The notes beneath the pieces were generated by a model that saw only the letters and a list, made by a program, of their open reading frames with translations, made no database searches and was not told the DNA's origin. A program made the position numbers and the translations under genes. Below are positions 44,976 to 54,188 of a DNA stretch of 64,000 nt, in pieces. The stretch covers positions 1 through 64,000 of the forward strand of contig JAPOTT010000032.1 in the NCBI GenBank assembly GCA_026709025.1, written 5' to 3'. The DNA comes from a bacterium (lineage in GTDB: Bacteria > Actinomycetota > Acidimicrobiia > Acidimicrobiales > Bin134). Numbering within the stretch: the first letter of the stretch is position 1; each line of letters begins with the position of its first letter.

Positions 44976-46688
44976 GCCAGCACAAGCTCGGTTCAAAGCG
45001 CTCACTATGGCGCGCATGGATGCGGTGGTTATATCGGTGTGGATGCCGCATCCCCACAATTCGCGCCCTTCCACCAAAAGCTCAATGTAAGCAACCGCTT
45101 CAGCATCGGTACCGCTGCCCCGAGAGTGCTCGTGGTAGGCCACCACCTCCACCGGGGTGTCGATAATCTCATTAAGTCCACTAGTAAAGGCATCTAGCGA
45201 ACCGGTTCCCTCACCGTGAACCACCACTTGGGCATCACCCTTGCTAAGCCGCGCAGTAACCACAGTGCGGTCGGCACCCTTAGCGTTTTGAGCTGATTCA
45301 TAGCCGTTCAAACGGTACGGCTCATCTAAATCTAAGTATGCGGTAGCGAACTCGCTGTGAATCTGATCGGCGCTGATCTCTTCGCCTGTTTCATCTGCAA
45401 TTTTTTGGATAACCTGACTGAACTCAATCTGCATGCGCCGGGGTAGATCTAGTTGGTTTTTGCTTTGCAACAAGTAAGCCACCCCACCTTTGCCCGATTG
45501 GCTGTTCACCCGCACCACATCCTGATAGGAACGCCCCAGATCCTTTGGATCTACCGGTATGTAGGGCACCTCAAACAGCTCTTGATCCGTAGCTTCTAGG
45601 GCCACAAACCCCTTCTTGATGGCATCTTGGTGCGAACCCGAAAACGCCGTGTACACCAAATCTCCCACATAAGGATGACGAGGATGTACTGGCAGCTGAT
45701 TGCACTCTTCCACCACCCGTCGCAATCCGTTGATTTCACCAATCACCAACTCTGGGTCTACCCCTTGGCTGAACAAGTTCAAGGCTAGGTTCACCACATC
45801 TACATTGCCGGTACGCTCACCGTTACCAAACAAGGTTCCCTCTACCCTGTCTGCACCGGCCATAAGCCCACATTCAGTGGCAGCTACGGCTGTGCCCCTA
45901 TCGTTATGCGGATGCAAGCTCAACACAATGCGCTCGCGCCGAGCAAGATTGCGGTGCATCCACTCGATCATGTCGCCGTAAATGTTGGCTGTTGACATCT
46001 CTACGGTTGCTGGCAGGTTGATGATGATCGGCTTGTTGTTGCCGTCGGCCAAGATGTCTACCACCTCATCGCATACTCGCTTGGCAAACGGCAGCTCGGT
46101 GCCGGTGAAAGACTCAGGCGAGTACTCATAAAATACTTCAGTGCCTGCTACATGGCTTTCCAAGCTGCGGCACAAACGCGCAGTATCGGTGGCGATCTTG
46201 GCGATGCCATCCATATCCAAGTCAAACACCACTCGGCGCTGGAGGGTTGAGGTGGAGTTATAGAAATGCACTATGGCATCTTTTGCCCCATCAATGGCCT
46301 CGTAAGTTCGTTCTACGAGGTCTTTGCGAGACTGAGTTAGCACCTGTATCCGTACATCTGCGGGAATGGCCTTTTGTTCAATAATCTCGCGCACAAACTG
46401 AAAATCGGCAGCAGATGCCGAAGGAAAACCAACCTCGATCTCCTTGAACCCCATCTCCACTAAAGTGGTGAACATCTTCCACTTGCGTGCAGGGTTCATG
46501 GGCTCAATTAGAGCCTGATTGCCGTCTCGTAAATCTACAGAACACCACCTAGGAGCAGACTTAATCACAGCGTCAGGCCAAGTACGATCCACAAGGCCGA
46601 TTGGTTCAAATGCGCGATACTTGTGAGTAGGCATCCCCGAGGGTTGCTGTGGGTGCTGGCCGGATTGCATGGTATTGGAGGTGGTCAT
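44967..46688 (-). CDS. leuA: 2-isopropylmalate synthase
   Basis: LeuA condenses acetyl-CoA with 2-oxoisovalerate, the first committed step to leucine. The DRE-TIM catalytic motif is CSVDLRDGNQALIEPM near residue 50 and a HPHNDRGTAVAATECG motif lies near 260. The last 130 residues form the leucine-sensing domain. The 573-residue, actinobacterial long-form organisation (FEPIGLVDRTWPD at the N-terminus) separates it from CimA. It overlaps serA by four bases and may share its transcript. Confidence 0.94.
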   Translation of the reverse strand: MTTSNTMQSGQHPQQPSGMPTHKYRAFEPIGLVDRTWPDAVIKSAPRWCSVDLRDGNQALIEPMNPARKWKMFTTLVEMGFKEIEVGFPSASAADFQFVREIIEQKAIPADVRIQVLTQSRKDLVERTYEAIDGAKDAIVHFYNSTSTLQRRVVFDLDMDGIAKIATDTARLCRSLESHVAGTEVFYEYSPESFTGTELPFAKRVCDEVVDILADGNNKPIIINLPATVEMSTANIYGDMIEWMHRNLARRERIVLSLHPHNDRGTAVAATECGLMAGADRVEGTLFGNGERTGNVDVVNLALNLFSQGVDPELVIGEINGLRRVVEECNQLPVHPRHPYVGDLVYTAFSGSHQDAIKKGFVALEATDQELFEVPYIPVDPKDLGRSYQDVVRVNSQSGKGGVAYLLQSKNQLDLPRRMQIEFSQVIQKIADETGEEISADQIHSEFATAYLDLDEPYRLNGYESAQNAKGADRTVVTARLSKGDAQVVVHGEGTGSLDAFTSGLNEIIDTPVEVVAYHEHSRGSGTDAEAVAYIELLVEGRELWGCGIHTDITTASMRAIVSALNRACAGLA

Positions 46689-48280
46689 CCCTGTAATCCG
46701 GCTAAGCCCATGTAGCGAGCTGATGTTACGCCGTCTATGGCTTCTAGTTCCTCCGCAACCGCTTGAGGCAGGGGTTGTGCAGTTGCAATTACCATGGAAG
46801 CACCCTTTCCTGCAGGTGAACGACCCACGTTCATGTCTTGAATGTTAATGCCAGCATTGCCTAACAAGGTGCCCACCAAACCGATCATGCCGGGACGATC
46901 TTCGTTAGACAACAAGATCATGTGCTCTGCGGGGGGCATGTGCAAGGTATGTCCGTTGGCCGACACCAGAACCGGTGTTTGACGCACCCCATCTAGCCTT
47001 CCACCAAGGCTGTGTGAACCTCCGCTTACGGTCAACAAGTTCAGATGATCCTTAGCGTTGGGATTGCTGCTGCCGCGCACCTCCATACCTCGTTCTTGGG
47101 CCATCGCAAGGGCATTCACATAGCTAACGTGCATATCTGACACCGCGCTCAACAAACCACGCACCACAGACATCACCACAACGGTGTTGTCACTTTTGCC
47201 TATCTCACCGCTCAATTCCACTTCTAGCACATCGGGCAGTCGATCGCACAAAGTGGCAAACAAACGGCCAAGCTGCTCACCCAATGGCAAAAACGCACGC
47301 AAAGCATCGGGCACGCCCTTGGCCGGTACGTTCACAGCAGCAGGCACGAACTCTCCCGCTAGGCCCAACAGAACCTGCTCAGCTATGGCATCGCCTGCTT
47401 TGCTTTGCGCTTCTTCGGTGCTAGCTCCTAGATGAGGGGTAACCACCACCGACTCCAAGTTGAACAAGGGGGATTCGGTTATAGGCTCGCCGTCAAACAC
47501 ATCTAAAGCTGCACCGGCTATACGCCCGGAAGCCACCGCTTCGGCTAGGTCGGCTTCATCTACAATGCCGCCGCGCGAAACGTTGATGATCCGCAGGTTC
47601 GGCTTGGCTCGCTCCAACAACTTGGCATTGATCAGCCCAACGGTATCGGGGGTGCGCGCCACATGAATGGTGATGAAGTCGGACTGTGCCACCAACTCCT
47701 CCACCGACACCAAGTCCATCACGCTGCGGCGAGCTACATCTTCTGAAACATAAGGGTCGCTAGCAATCACCCGCATGGCAAAACCTAAGGCTCGTTCCGC
47801 CACAAGCCTGCCAATGCGACCGAGTCCGATCACACCCAACGTTTTGTCGCTCAGCTCAATGCCCTGCCATCGAGAACGCTCCCAACGCCCTTGCACTAAC
47901 GCCGAATGAGCTTGGGGGATGTTGCGGGCTTGCGACAAGATCAAGGCCATGGTGTGTTCCGCGGCAGAGATGATGTTGGACAAGGTGTCGTTCACCACCA
48001 ACACACCGCGCTCTGTGGCAGCATCCACATCTACGTTGTCTAGGCCCACCCCGGCGCGGCCCACGATCACCAGATTTTTGCCAGCTTGCAGCACATCGGC
48101 GTTTACCTGCGTGGCCGACCGCACAATCAAGGCGTTGGCATCTTGAACTGCCTCAAGCAGTTCGTCTGGCGACATCTTCGGCCGCACCTCAACTTCATGG
48201 CCCGCGTGGCGTAGCTTGGCCAAGCCGATGTCGGCAATCTTCTCTGCTACCAATACTTTGGATTTAGACACTTCAGACAT
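46685..48280 (-). CDS. serA: D-3-phosphoglycerate dehydrogenase
   Basis: The 531-residue enzyme oxidises 3-phosphoglycerate in serine synthesis. It shows VIGLGRIGRLVAERALGF near residue 147 for NAD binding, and the catalytic His region ITESPLFNLESVVVTPHLGAST near 280. An intervening domain (about 320-450) is followed by a C-terminal ACT domain (ILLSNEDRPGMIGLVGTLL) for serine feedback. The long form with the extra domain is typical of actinobacteria. AAAGGGG lies just before the ATG. leuA follows with a four-base overlap. Confidence 0.95.
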   Translation of the reverse strand: MSEVSKSKVLVAEKIADIGLAKLRHAGHEVEVRPKMSPDELLEAVQDANALIVRSATQVNADVLQAGKNLVIVGRAGVGLDNVDVDAATERGVLVVNDTLSNIISAAEHTMALILSQARNIPQAHSALVQGRWERSRWQGIELSDKTLGVIGLGRIGRLVAERALGFAMRVIASDPYVSEDVARRSVMDLVSVEELVAQSDFITIHVARTPDTVGLINAKLLERAKPNLRIINVSRGGIVDEADLAEAVASGRIAGAALDVFDGEPITESPLFNLESVVVTPHLGASTEEAQSKAGDAIAEQVLLGLAGEFVPAAVNVPAKGVPDALRAFLPLGEQLGRLFATLCDRLPDVLEVELSGEIGKSDNTVVVMSVVRGLLSAVSDMHVSYVNALAMAQERGMEVRGSSNPNAKDHLNLLTVSGGSHSLGGRLDGVRQTPVLVSANGHTLHMPPAEHMILLSNEDRPGMIGLVGTLLGNAGINIQDMNVGRSPAGKGASMVIATAQPLPQAVAEELEAIDGVTSARYMGLAGLQG

Positions 48281-48311
48281 ACCCCTTTAGGTTAGACCAT
48301 TAACGTTGCAT

Positions 48312-50273
48312 TTAGCGGTGTATATCAGGGGGTGTGATGTTGTCGGCTGGGTTGAAGCCTAGTATCTCCGCAAAGAATGCCAACTCCGCCTCTAGTGCGG
48401 CCACGATGTGTTCGGCTTTACGAAAGCCATGCTGTTCACCCTCAAACAACAGATAGGCCACAGGTATGCCGCGTTGCTTCAGCGCAGCCACGATCATCTC
48501 AGCCTGATTGGGTGGTACCACCGGGTCGTCTGCGCCTTGTAGCACGATCATGGGTGCCGAAAAGTTGTCCAGATTGCAAATGGGCGAGCGGGCCTCATAC
48601 AAATCAGCCGCATCGGGCCACGGCCCTACCAAGCGGTCGGTGTAACGGGCCTCAAACTTATGCGTGTCAACTGCCAGTGCCTTGAGGTCGGCAATCCCGT
48701 AGCGGCTAGCTCCAGCAGCAAACACCTTGTGGAATGCCAGCGCGCACAGCGTGGCGTAGCCTCCCGCGCTGGAACCCTTGATGAGGAGCCGCTCAGCGTC
48801 TGCGACTTCGCTGCGTACCAAATGAAGCGCTGCGGCCACACAGTCGTCCACATCGCTAACCCCCCATTTGCCCCACAACAACTCTCGGTATGCCGTGCCG
48901 TAGCCAGTGCTGCCCCGATAGTTCACATCCACCACCCCGATGCCCCGGCTGGTCCAATACTGAATGCCAAGTTGCAGCTGGCTACGAGCAGCACCTGTAG
49001 GCCCACCGTGGCTGAGCACCAACAACGGTGGCTGCTCATCTACAGGGCCCTGTGCAGTGGGATTGGTAGGCGGGTAATGCAGCCCAAAAGCTTCGGTATT
49101 GTCTGTGGTAGGAAAGCTGATGGGCTGCGGCATAGACAGGTAACGAACATCTACAGGGCTTCTCCCCGGCGATGCAACCACCTCATGGCTGCCATCAGCT
49201 ACGTTGATCCGCACCGCCGTAGGCTCTTGTGTGGGTGATGCTGCAATGGCACAGACCGTGTGGTCGCTGGCCGAGCGCACGCTGATATAGGAAGTCCACG
49301 GCAAATCCAGCATCGCCGGCTCGGAGCCATCAGGCCAAACTACCCACAGCTGCGCCAGAGATCCCCGCATGGCAACGGCAACCACAGTGTTGTCATCGCA
49401 CACCGCATAGCTGGGGTCGTCAAAAACCCACGCTGGACGATGTATTTCTGCATCCATCTCTAGCACCGGCTCCAAACCAGCGCCGCTCACCCGATACAAG
49501 TTCCACCACCCCAAGTGATCGCTCACCACGTACAAGCTGCCATCAGGCCCCCACTGCGGCTCTACCACCGAACCCACAGCAGAGATCACACGCTGGTCGT
49601 CCACCCAGAGTTCGGTGTGATCCCACGGCATGTTGGGATGATTCCACTGCACCCAAGCCAGATGTTGCCCATCGGGGCTAAGGCGCGGCCATGCGTAAAA
49701 GTCGGCACCAGAGGCTATTACCTCTGCGTCTGCGGTAAATCCCTCTGGCTCCGCCCTAAAGCGCACAATCTCGTTTACCTCTTCGCCGCCATTATGTGAG
49801 GCCGCTTGGTGGTTCTCGCGCACGCAGATGGTTCCGAAGCTGTAACCTCGGCCATCGGCGTAGCGCAATCCGTGTGAAAAAGCTGGCTCAGGCGATACCG
49901 GTCGAGCCTGTCCAGATGCCGACACATGCCATAGGCGACCATCTGTGTCATCGCAGGCATAAACCCCGTCTTGGCCGTCTACCCACCAAGCTCCTCCCCC
50001 ATAGCTGTGTACCCGAGAACGCACAGAGACCTCGCTCCACACATCTGTACCGTCGCAAACAAGCGCAATGCGCCCCGCTTGCATAGGCCGAGATTCGGTC
50101 CACCATGTCCGACCATTTTGATGCCACAAGTTGGTGCAGATAGCAGCATCGGCCACCAGCGATTCAGCAGTTATTGGCGAAGGCCAACTGCCGTAGGCCA
50201 GAGTTTGTTTGCCCGACTCAGTAACCTCTGGTACTTCCGGCACCTCTGGTACTTCCGGTTTGGCTTCGTTCAC
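48312..50273 (-). CDS. S9-family (prolyl oligopeptidase-like) peptidase
   Basis: The 653-residue protein pairs an N-terminal seven-blade propeller region (about 40-390) with an alpha/beta hydrolase domain. The nucleophile is in [14 protein letters not shown] near residue 500, an acid in [10 protein letters not shown] near 580, and His in GEQHGFRK near 617. It is likely an acylaminoacyl- or dipeptidyl-peptidase of the S9C type. No signal peptide is seen, so it is probably cytoplasmic. The first residues carry four PEV repeats. Its start overlaps the aminotransferase stop by four bases. Confidence 0.9.
   Translation of the reverse strand: MNEAKPEVPEVPEVPEVTESGKQTLAYGSWPSPITAESLVADAAICTNLWHQNGRTWWTESRPMQAGRIALVCDGTDVWSEVSVRSRVHSYGGGAWWVDGQDGVYACDDTDGRLWHVSASGQARPVSPEPAFSHGLRYADGRGYSFGTICVRENHQAASHNGGEEVNEIVRFRAEPEGFTADAEVIASGADFYAWPRLSPDGQHLAWVQWNHPNMPWDHTELWVDDQRVISAVGSVVEPQWGPDGSLYVVSDHLGWWNLYRVSGAGLEPVLEMDAEIHRPAWVFDDPSYAVCDDNTVVAVAMRGSLAQLWVVWPDGSEPAMLDLPWTSYISVRSASDHTVCAIAASPTQEPTAVRINVADGSHEVVASPGRSPVDVRYLSMPQPISFPTTDNTEAFGLHYPPTNPTAQGPVDEQPPLLVLSHGGPTGAARSQLQLGIQYWTSRGIGVVDVNYRGSTGYGTAYRELLWGKWGVSDVDDCVAAALHLVRSEVADAERLLIKGSSAGGYATLCALAFHKVFAAGASRYGIADLKALAVDTHKFEARYTDRLVGPWPDAADLYEARSPICNLDNFSAPMIVLQGADDPVVPPNQAEMIVAALKQRGIPVAYLLFEGEQHGFRKAEHIVAALEAELAFFAEILGFNPADNITPPDIHR
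50224..50259 (-). repeat. Four 9-nt direct repeats encoding PEV in the peptidase N-terminus
   Basis: Alternating units acctctggt and acttccggc/t occur four times in a row on the plus strand. On the minus strand they encode four consecutive Pro-Glu-Val triplets near residue 6 of the S9 peptidase. Unit changes keep the frame. Confidence 0.75.
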
Positions 50274-51493
50274 GCCAACAGGCTGGCGATGCGAGCGATA
50301 CCTTCGGCCAGATCTTCGTCGCCTAACGCAAAAGAAAGCCGCGCATAACCGTTGCTGCCAAAAGCTTCGCCGGGCACGATTGCCACCTGCGCCTCATCTA
50401 AAATCCAACCCGCTAGTTCGGCTGTGGTGCTGGCCAAACCGTTGCGTCCCAACACGCCCTCAAAAGATGGGAATGCGTAAAAAGCCCCCTGAGGTGCCAA
50501 GCAGCTCACGCCCTCAATGGCGTTCAGGAGCCGATGCATGTTGTTGCCTCGGCGCTCAAAGGCAGCTCGCATCTCGGCTACCGCATCCAAAGGGCCGCTA
50601 ACGGCTGCCAACGCTGCTTGCTGAGCCACGTTAGACACATTGGAGGTTTGATGGGATTGCAAGCTCACCGCAGCTTTTGCCACATCGGGAGGACCAATCA
50701 ACCAACCCACCCGCCAGCCGGTCATGGCATAGGTTTTTGCCACACCGTTTAAAATCACGCAACGATCTGTAACCTCTGGCACCACCGCGGGCATGGAACA
50801 GAACTCGTTTTGGCCGTAGGTAAGGTGTTCGTATATCTCATCTGTGATAATCCACACATCATTTTCAACAGCCCACCGGCCAATGGCCTCCACCTGAGCG
50901 CGAGGGTAAACCGCGCCGGTGGGGTTAGACGGCGACACAAACACCAACGCCTTGGTGCGCTCGGTGCGAGCTGCTTCTAGCTGCTCCACGCTCACCATAA
51001 AACCACTAGCGGCGGTTGTGGGTACAGCCACGCTCACTCCACCAGCTAGGGCGATGGCCTCGGGGTAGGTTGTCCAGTAGGGTGCGGGTAAGAGCACCTC
51101 GTCACCTGGGTCTAACAAAACCGCAAATCCGTTGTAAACGGCGTGTTTACCACCGTTTGTAACCACCACTTGCGCTGCGGGCACCTCTAGACCTGAGTCC
51201 CGCTGGGTTTTGTGGGCGATGGCTTCTCGTAACTCCGGCAACCCCGCAGCCGGTGAATAGCGATGGTTACGAGGATCATCCACCGCAGCCCGAGCCGCCT
51301 CCAGGATAGGTGCGGGAGTGGCAAAATCGGGCTCCCCAGCACCAAAGCTGATAACCGGAACACCCTGAGCCTTTAGCGCCTTGGCCTTGGCATCCACCGC
51401 CAGGGTTGCCGAGGGTGCAATTGCGCTAACCCGCTTGGAGATACGGGCACGTTGAGATACCAAGTGAGATGCAAAATGTTGAGGCACAGACAT
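50270..51493 (-). CDS. PLP-dependent class I aminotransferase (aspartate type)
   Basis: A fold-type I enzyme with [21 protein letters not shown] near residue 50, [13 protein letters not shown] near 110, NPTGAVYP near 180, and the PLP-binding Lys in [16 protein letters not shown] near 245. It looks like the AspC/AAT-Ibeta group, transferring amino groups between aspartate or other amino acids and 2-oxoglutarate. ATG 51493 gives the usual N-terminus; ATG 51511 and an ORF extension to 51550 are alternatives. It heads the run aminotransferase-S9 peptidase-serA-leuA and diverges from serC. Confidence 0.88.
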   Translation of the reverse strand: MSVPQHFASHLVSQRARISKRVSAIAPSATLAVDAKAKALKAQGVPVISFGAGEPDFATPAPILEAARAAVDDPRNHRYSPAAGLPELREAIAHKTQRDSGLEVPAAQVVVTNGGKHAVYNGFAVLLDPGDEVLLPAPYWTTYPEAIALAGGVSVAVPTTAASGFMVSVEQLEAARTERTKALVFVSPSNPTGAVYPRAQVEAIGRWAVENDVWIITDEIYEHLTYGQNEFCSMPAVVPEVTDRCVILNGVAKTYAMTGWRVGWLIGPPDVAKAAVSLQSHQTSNVSNVAQQAALAAVSGPLDAVAEMRAAFERRGNNMHRLLNAIEGVSCLAPQGAFYAFPSFEGVLGRNGLASTTAELAGWILDEAQVAIVPGEAFGSNGYARLSFALGDEDLAEGIARIASLLA

Positions 51494-51591
51494 GCCTTCA
51501 GCTTGCCACATGGCTGCCCCAAAACGGATGTTCAGGTAACAGCACAACAAACAATGTGCTTGGGCCTGTGGCTTAGGTATCGTAGAGCTTT

Positions 51592-52716
51592 GTGAGCAGT
51601 ATTACTCAAACCCCCAACATCAGTATTCCTTCTGACCTGTTGCCTGAAGACGGTCGTTTTGGCAGCGGGCCTTCGCGGGTGCGGCCACAAGCAGCTACAG
51701 CGTTAGCTGAAGTAGCCACAAGCTTTTTGGGCACCAGCCACCGCAAGGCAACGGTGAAAGATGTTGTGCATCGTTTGCGGGTTGGGGTGGCAGATTTGTT
51801 GTGTATACCCGAAGACTATGAGGTGGTATTGGGCAACGGCGGCAGCACCGGGTTTTGGGATGCTGCCATCTTCAACCTCATCCAAACCCGCAGCCAACAC
51901 CTCAGCTTCGGTGCATTTTCGGCCAAGTTTGCTAAAGGCGTAGCTGGGGCTCCACATCTGGCCGATCCAGTCATACTTACCTCTGAGCCCGGCACCCACC
52001 CTCAACCGGTAGCCGACCCATCGGTGGATGCTTATGCGTTCACACATAACGAAACCTCCACTGGTGTGGCCATGGATTTGCGCCGTCCCAGCTCTGATGG
52101 CCTAGTGCTAGTGGATGCCACCTCTGGGGCTGGTGGGCTTATGTTTGAGCCAAAAGAAACCGATGTCTACTACTTCGCCCCACAAAAATGCCTAGCTGCC
52201 GACGGTGGCTTGTGGTTGGCCTGCTGCTCACCTGCGGCCATTGAGCGTATTGAGCGCATTGGAGCCAGCGATCGCTGGATACCACCATTTTTGGATTTGT
52301 CTATTGCGCTAGCCAGCTCTCGCAAAGATGAAACCTACAACACCCCAGCTTTGGCCACGATATTTTTAGCCACACATCAGGTGGAGTGGATCAACAACAA
52401 CGGCGGCTTGCAATGGGCTGCTGCCCGGTGCAGCGAGTCCGCTGAGATCATCTATGAGTGGGCTGAAAGCCGCACCTTCACCACGCCGTTTGTTGCAGAC
52501 ACATCTATTCGCAGCCATGTGGTTGCCACCATCGATCTTCACGATGTCTCAGCCGATGAGATAGCCCAGGTGCTGCGTGCCAACAACATAGTAGATGTGG
52601 AGTCCTACCGGGCGTTGGGTCGCAACCAACTCCGTGTAGCGCTGTTCCCAGCCATCCCCCCTTCCGACATCGCAGCCCTCTGCGCCTGCATCGATCACGT
52701 GGTAGAACACCTCTAA
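51592..52716 (+). CDS. serC: Phosphoserine aminotransferase
   Basis: The 374-residue protein matches the actinobacterial SerC type: [16 protein letters not shown] near residue 21, [15 protein letters not shown] near 46, [15 protein letters not shown] near 80, and the PLP Lys in [14 protein letters not shown] near 199. It converts 3-phosphohydroxypyruvate, the SerA product, to phosphoserine. The GTG start has no clear ribosome binding site. It diverges from the aminotransferase gene and lies opposite serA's transcript. Confidence 0.93.
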   Translation: MSSITQTPNISIPSDLLPEDGRFGSGPSRVRPQAATALAEVATSFLGTSHRKATVKDVVHRLRVGVADLLCIPEDYEVVLGNGGSTGFWDAAIFNLIQTRSQHLSFGAFSAKFAKGVAGAPHLADPVILTSEPGTHPQPVADPSVDAYAFTHNETSTGVAMDLRRPSSDGLVLVDATSGAGGLMFEPKETDVYYFAPQKCLAADGGLWLACCSPAAIERIERIGASDRWIPPFLDLSIALASSRKDETYNTPALATIFLATHQVEWINNNGGLQWAAARCSESAEIIYEWAESRTFTTPFVADTSIRSHVVATIDLHDVSADEIAQVLRANNIVDVESYRALGRNQLRVALFPAIPPSDIAALCACIDHVVEHL

Positions 52717-52734
52717 CCCCCAGAAACAAACTCC

Positions 52735-52764
52735 TTGACAGATTGAAAATAATTTGTTTAGACT
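52735..52764 (+). promoter_or_regulatory. Strong promoter of the Uma2-family gene
   Basis: A perfect TTGACA (52735-52740) is spaced 18 bases from TAGACT (52759-52764), in a clearly A+T-rich 60-base stretch. This is the best sigma-70-type promoter seen in the window. The ATG follows at 52783 without a Shine-Dalgarno sequence. Confidence 0.65.
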
Positions 52765-52782
52765 ATAGAATATCTAAATAAT

Positions 52783-53352
52783 ATGACTACTATTGATACC
52801 AGGCCCATGCGTGCGAAGCTTTTGACCGCAGACGATCTGCTGCGGTTGCACAGCGAGGGTGTGCGCGGTGAGCTGGTTCGAGGAGTTCTTCACGAAACAA
52901 TGTCCGCAGGACATCACCACGGCAAGATCGCAGTCAACCTCATCGTGGAACTGGGCAACTTTGTAAAGCCCAGAAAGCTAGGCACGATTGTGGCCTCCGA
53001 TTCGGGCGTTTGGTTAGAACGCAGCCCCGACACAGTGCGTGAACCCGATATTGCTTTTACCTCCGCAGAAAAAATCCCCCTCGATGCCAAGATTGACGGC
53101 TACGCCGAATTTGTACCCGATTTAGTAGTAGAAATCATCTCCCCCTCAGACAGCCGCCGATGGGCACACAACCGAGCCCAAATGTGGCTCGACTACGGCG
53201 CACCGCTCGTTTGGATCGTTCACCCCAAAACCCAAACCATCGACATCTACCGCCCCGGTGAGCTCACCACAACCCTAAACGAACAAGACACCCTTACAGG
53301 CCACAACATTCTCACCGGCTTCACCTGCCCCATTCACACCATCTTCACCTAA
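52783..53352 (+). CDS. Uma2-family (DUF820) putative endonuclease
   Basis: The 189-residue protein has the Uma2 pattern: LTADDLLRLHSEGVRGELVRGVL near residue 14, GVWLERSPDTVREPDIAF near 75, and the PD-(D/E)xK-like core PDLVVEIISPSD near 112 followed by WLDYGAPLVWIVHP. The family has a restriction-endonuclease fold and is abundant in cyanobacteria and actinobacteria, but no biological role is settled. It has its own strong promoter and no partner gene, which suggests a mobile or stress-related unit. Confidence 0.85.
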   Translation: MTTIDTRPMRAKLLTADDLLRLHSEGVRGELVRGVLHETMSAGHHHGKIAVNLIVELGNFVKPRKLGTIVASDSGVWLERSPDTVREPDIAFTSAEKIPLDAKIDGYAEFVPDLVVEIISPSDSRRWAHNRAQMWLDYGAPLVWIVHPKTQTIDIYRPGELTTTLNEQDTLTGHNILTGFTCPIHTIFT

Positions 53353-53382
53353 CCCCTAAGCCCCCCTTGTTGGGGTGAGGTG
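53346..53382 (+). terminator. Possible hairpin over the Uma2-gene stop codon
   Basis: CACCTAACCCC (53346-53356) can pair with GGGGTGAGGTG (53372-53382), ten of eleven positions complementary, with a 15-base loop. The 5' arm contains the TAA stop. No T-run follows, so termination is uncertain. Confidence 0.3.
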
Positions 53383-53400
53383 TAAGCTTCTCCACGATTA

Positions 53401-53410
53401 GGGGGGGGGG
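53401..53410 (+). repeat. G10 homopolymer upstream of a tiny open frame
   Basis: Ten G lie 34 bases before the ATG of a 29-codon frame and between the Uma2 and YqgE genes. The position would suit a length-dependent effect on spacing of upstream elements, but none is recognised. Confidence 0.85.
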
Positions 53411-53444
53411 TCGCTCAGACGCATCTGCGTGTTAGATTATGTGC

Positions 53445-53534
53445 ATGAGAACCACGATAGAGTTAGCCGAAGACGCGGCTAAGGCTTTGGAGCAGTTTCT
53501 GGTGCTTCGGGTGCTGAAGGCGGCTCGCGTCTGA
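53445..53534 (+). CDS. Possible antitoxin N-terminus remnant, 29 residues
   Basis: The frame reads MRTTIELAEDAAKALEQFL and ends after 29 codons. The opening resembles the first strand and helix of ribbon-helix-helix (VapB-like) antitoxins, which typically begin MRTTI-x-L-D. No ribosome binding site or toxin gene is seen nearby, so it may be a decayed antitoxin or chance. The rest of 53383-53591 shows only the G10 run. Confidence 0.3.
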   Translation: MRTTIELAEDAAKALEQFLVLRVLKAARV

Positions 53535-53591
53535 GAGCAGAAGTTGGGTGAAACTCGCAACCAACCATGATTTCAAACGATAATTTACCTT

Positions 53592-54158
53592 GTGGCTATG
53601 AGTCCTAGAGCTAGCACTGCTGGAAAGCTATTGGTTGCCACTCCCATGTTTGGCGACAGGAACTTCAAGCGAACGGTGGTGCTTATGCTTGCTCATCGCA
53701 ATAACGGAGCAGCAGGTGTGGTGCTCAACCGCCCCTCTGGTTTAGGGGCTAGAGGGGCCCTGTCGCAGTGGGCTCAGCATTTGATGCCGCCGTCTACCAT
53801 GTTTATCGGGGGGCCGGTATCCAAAAAGTCGGTTATAGCCCTAGCCAAAGTGCATCAACACTCTGATGAGAGTTGGTGGCGAGCAGTGATTGGCCAAGTG
53901 GGCACCATCGATTTAAAAGCTGATGCTGCCGAAGTGATTGATGCAACTGAAGGTGTCCGCTTGTTTGCTGGATACGCTGGCTGGGCACCGGGGCAACTCG
54001 AGAAAGAAATCAAAGCTGGTGCATGGTTCGTAGTAGATGCCAACCCTGAAGATCCTCTAACCCGGAACCCCAACGACCTGTGGCACATTGTGGTCTCCCG
54101 CCAACGCTCCCCACTCTCCTGGTACGCCAACTATCCAAACCACCCCAGCCACAACTAA
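53592..54158 (+). CDS. YqgE/AlgH-family protein (DUF179)
   Basis: The 188-residue protein has GKLLVATPMFGDRNFKRTVVLMLAHRNNGAAGVVLNRPS (about residues 11-49) and the TMFIGGPVSKKSVIAL segment of the DUF179 family, plus FAGYAGWAPGQLEKEI near 124. The family's cellular function is not established. The start may be GTG 53592 or ATG 53598. It stands alone between the 29-codon frame and the convergent TPR gene. Confidence 0.9.
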   Translation: MAMSPRASTAGKLLVATPMFGDRNFKRTVVLMLAHRNNGAAGVVLNRPSGLGARGALSQWAQHLMPPSTMFIGGPVSKKSVIALAKVHQHSDESWWRAVIGQVGTIDLKADAAEVIDATEGVRLFAGYAGWAPGQLEKEIKAGAWFVVDANPEDPLTRNPNDLWHIVVSRQRSPLSWYANYPNHPSHN

Positions 54159-54188
54159 TCCAAAGCAGTTCTTTCGCACCCAAAAGGA

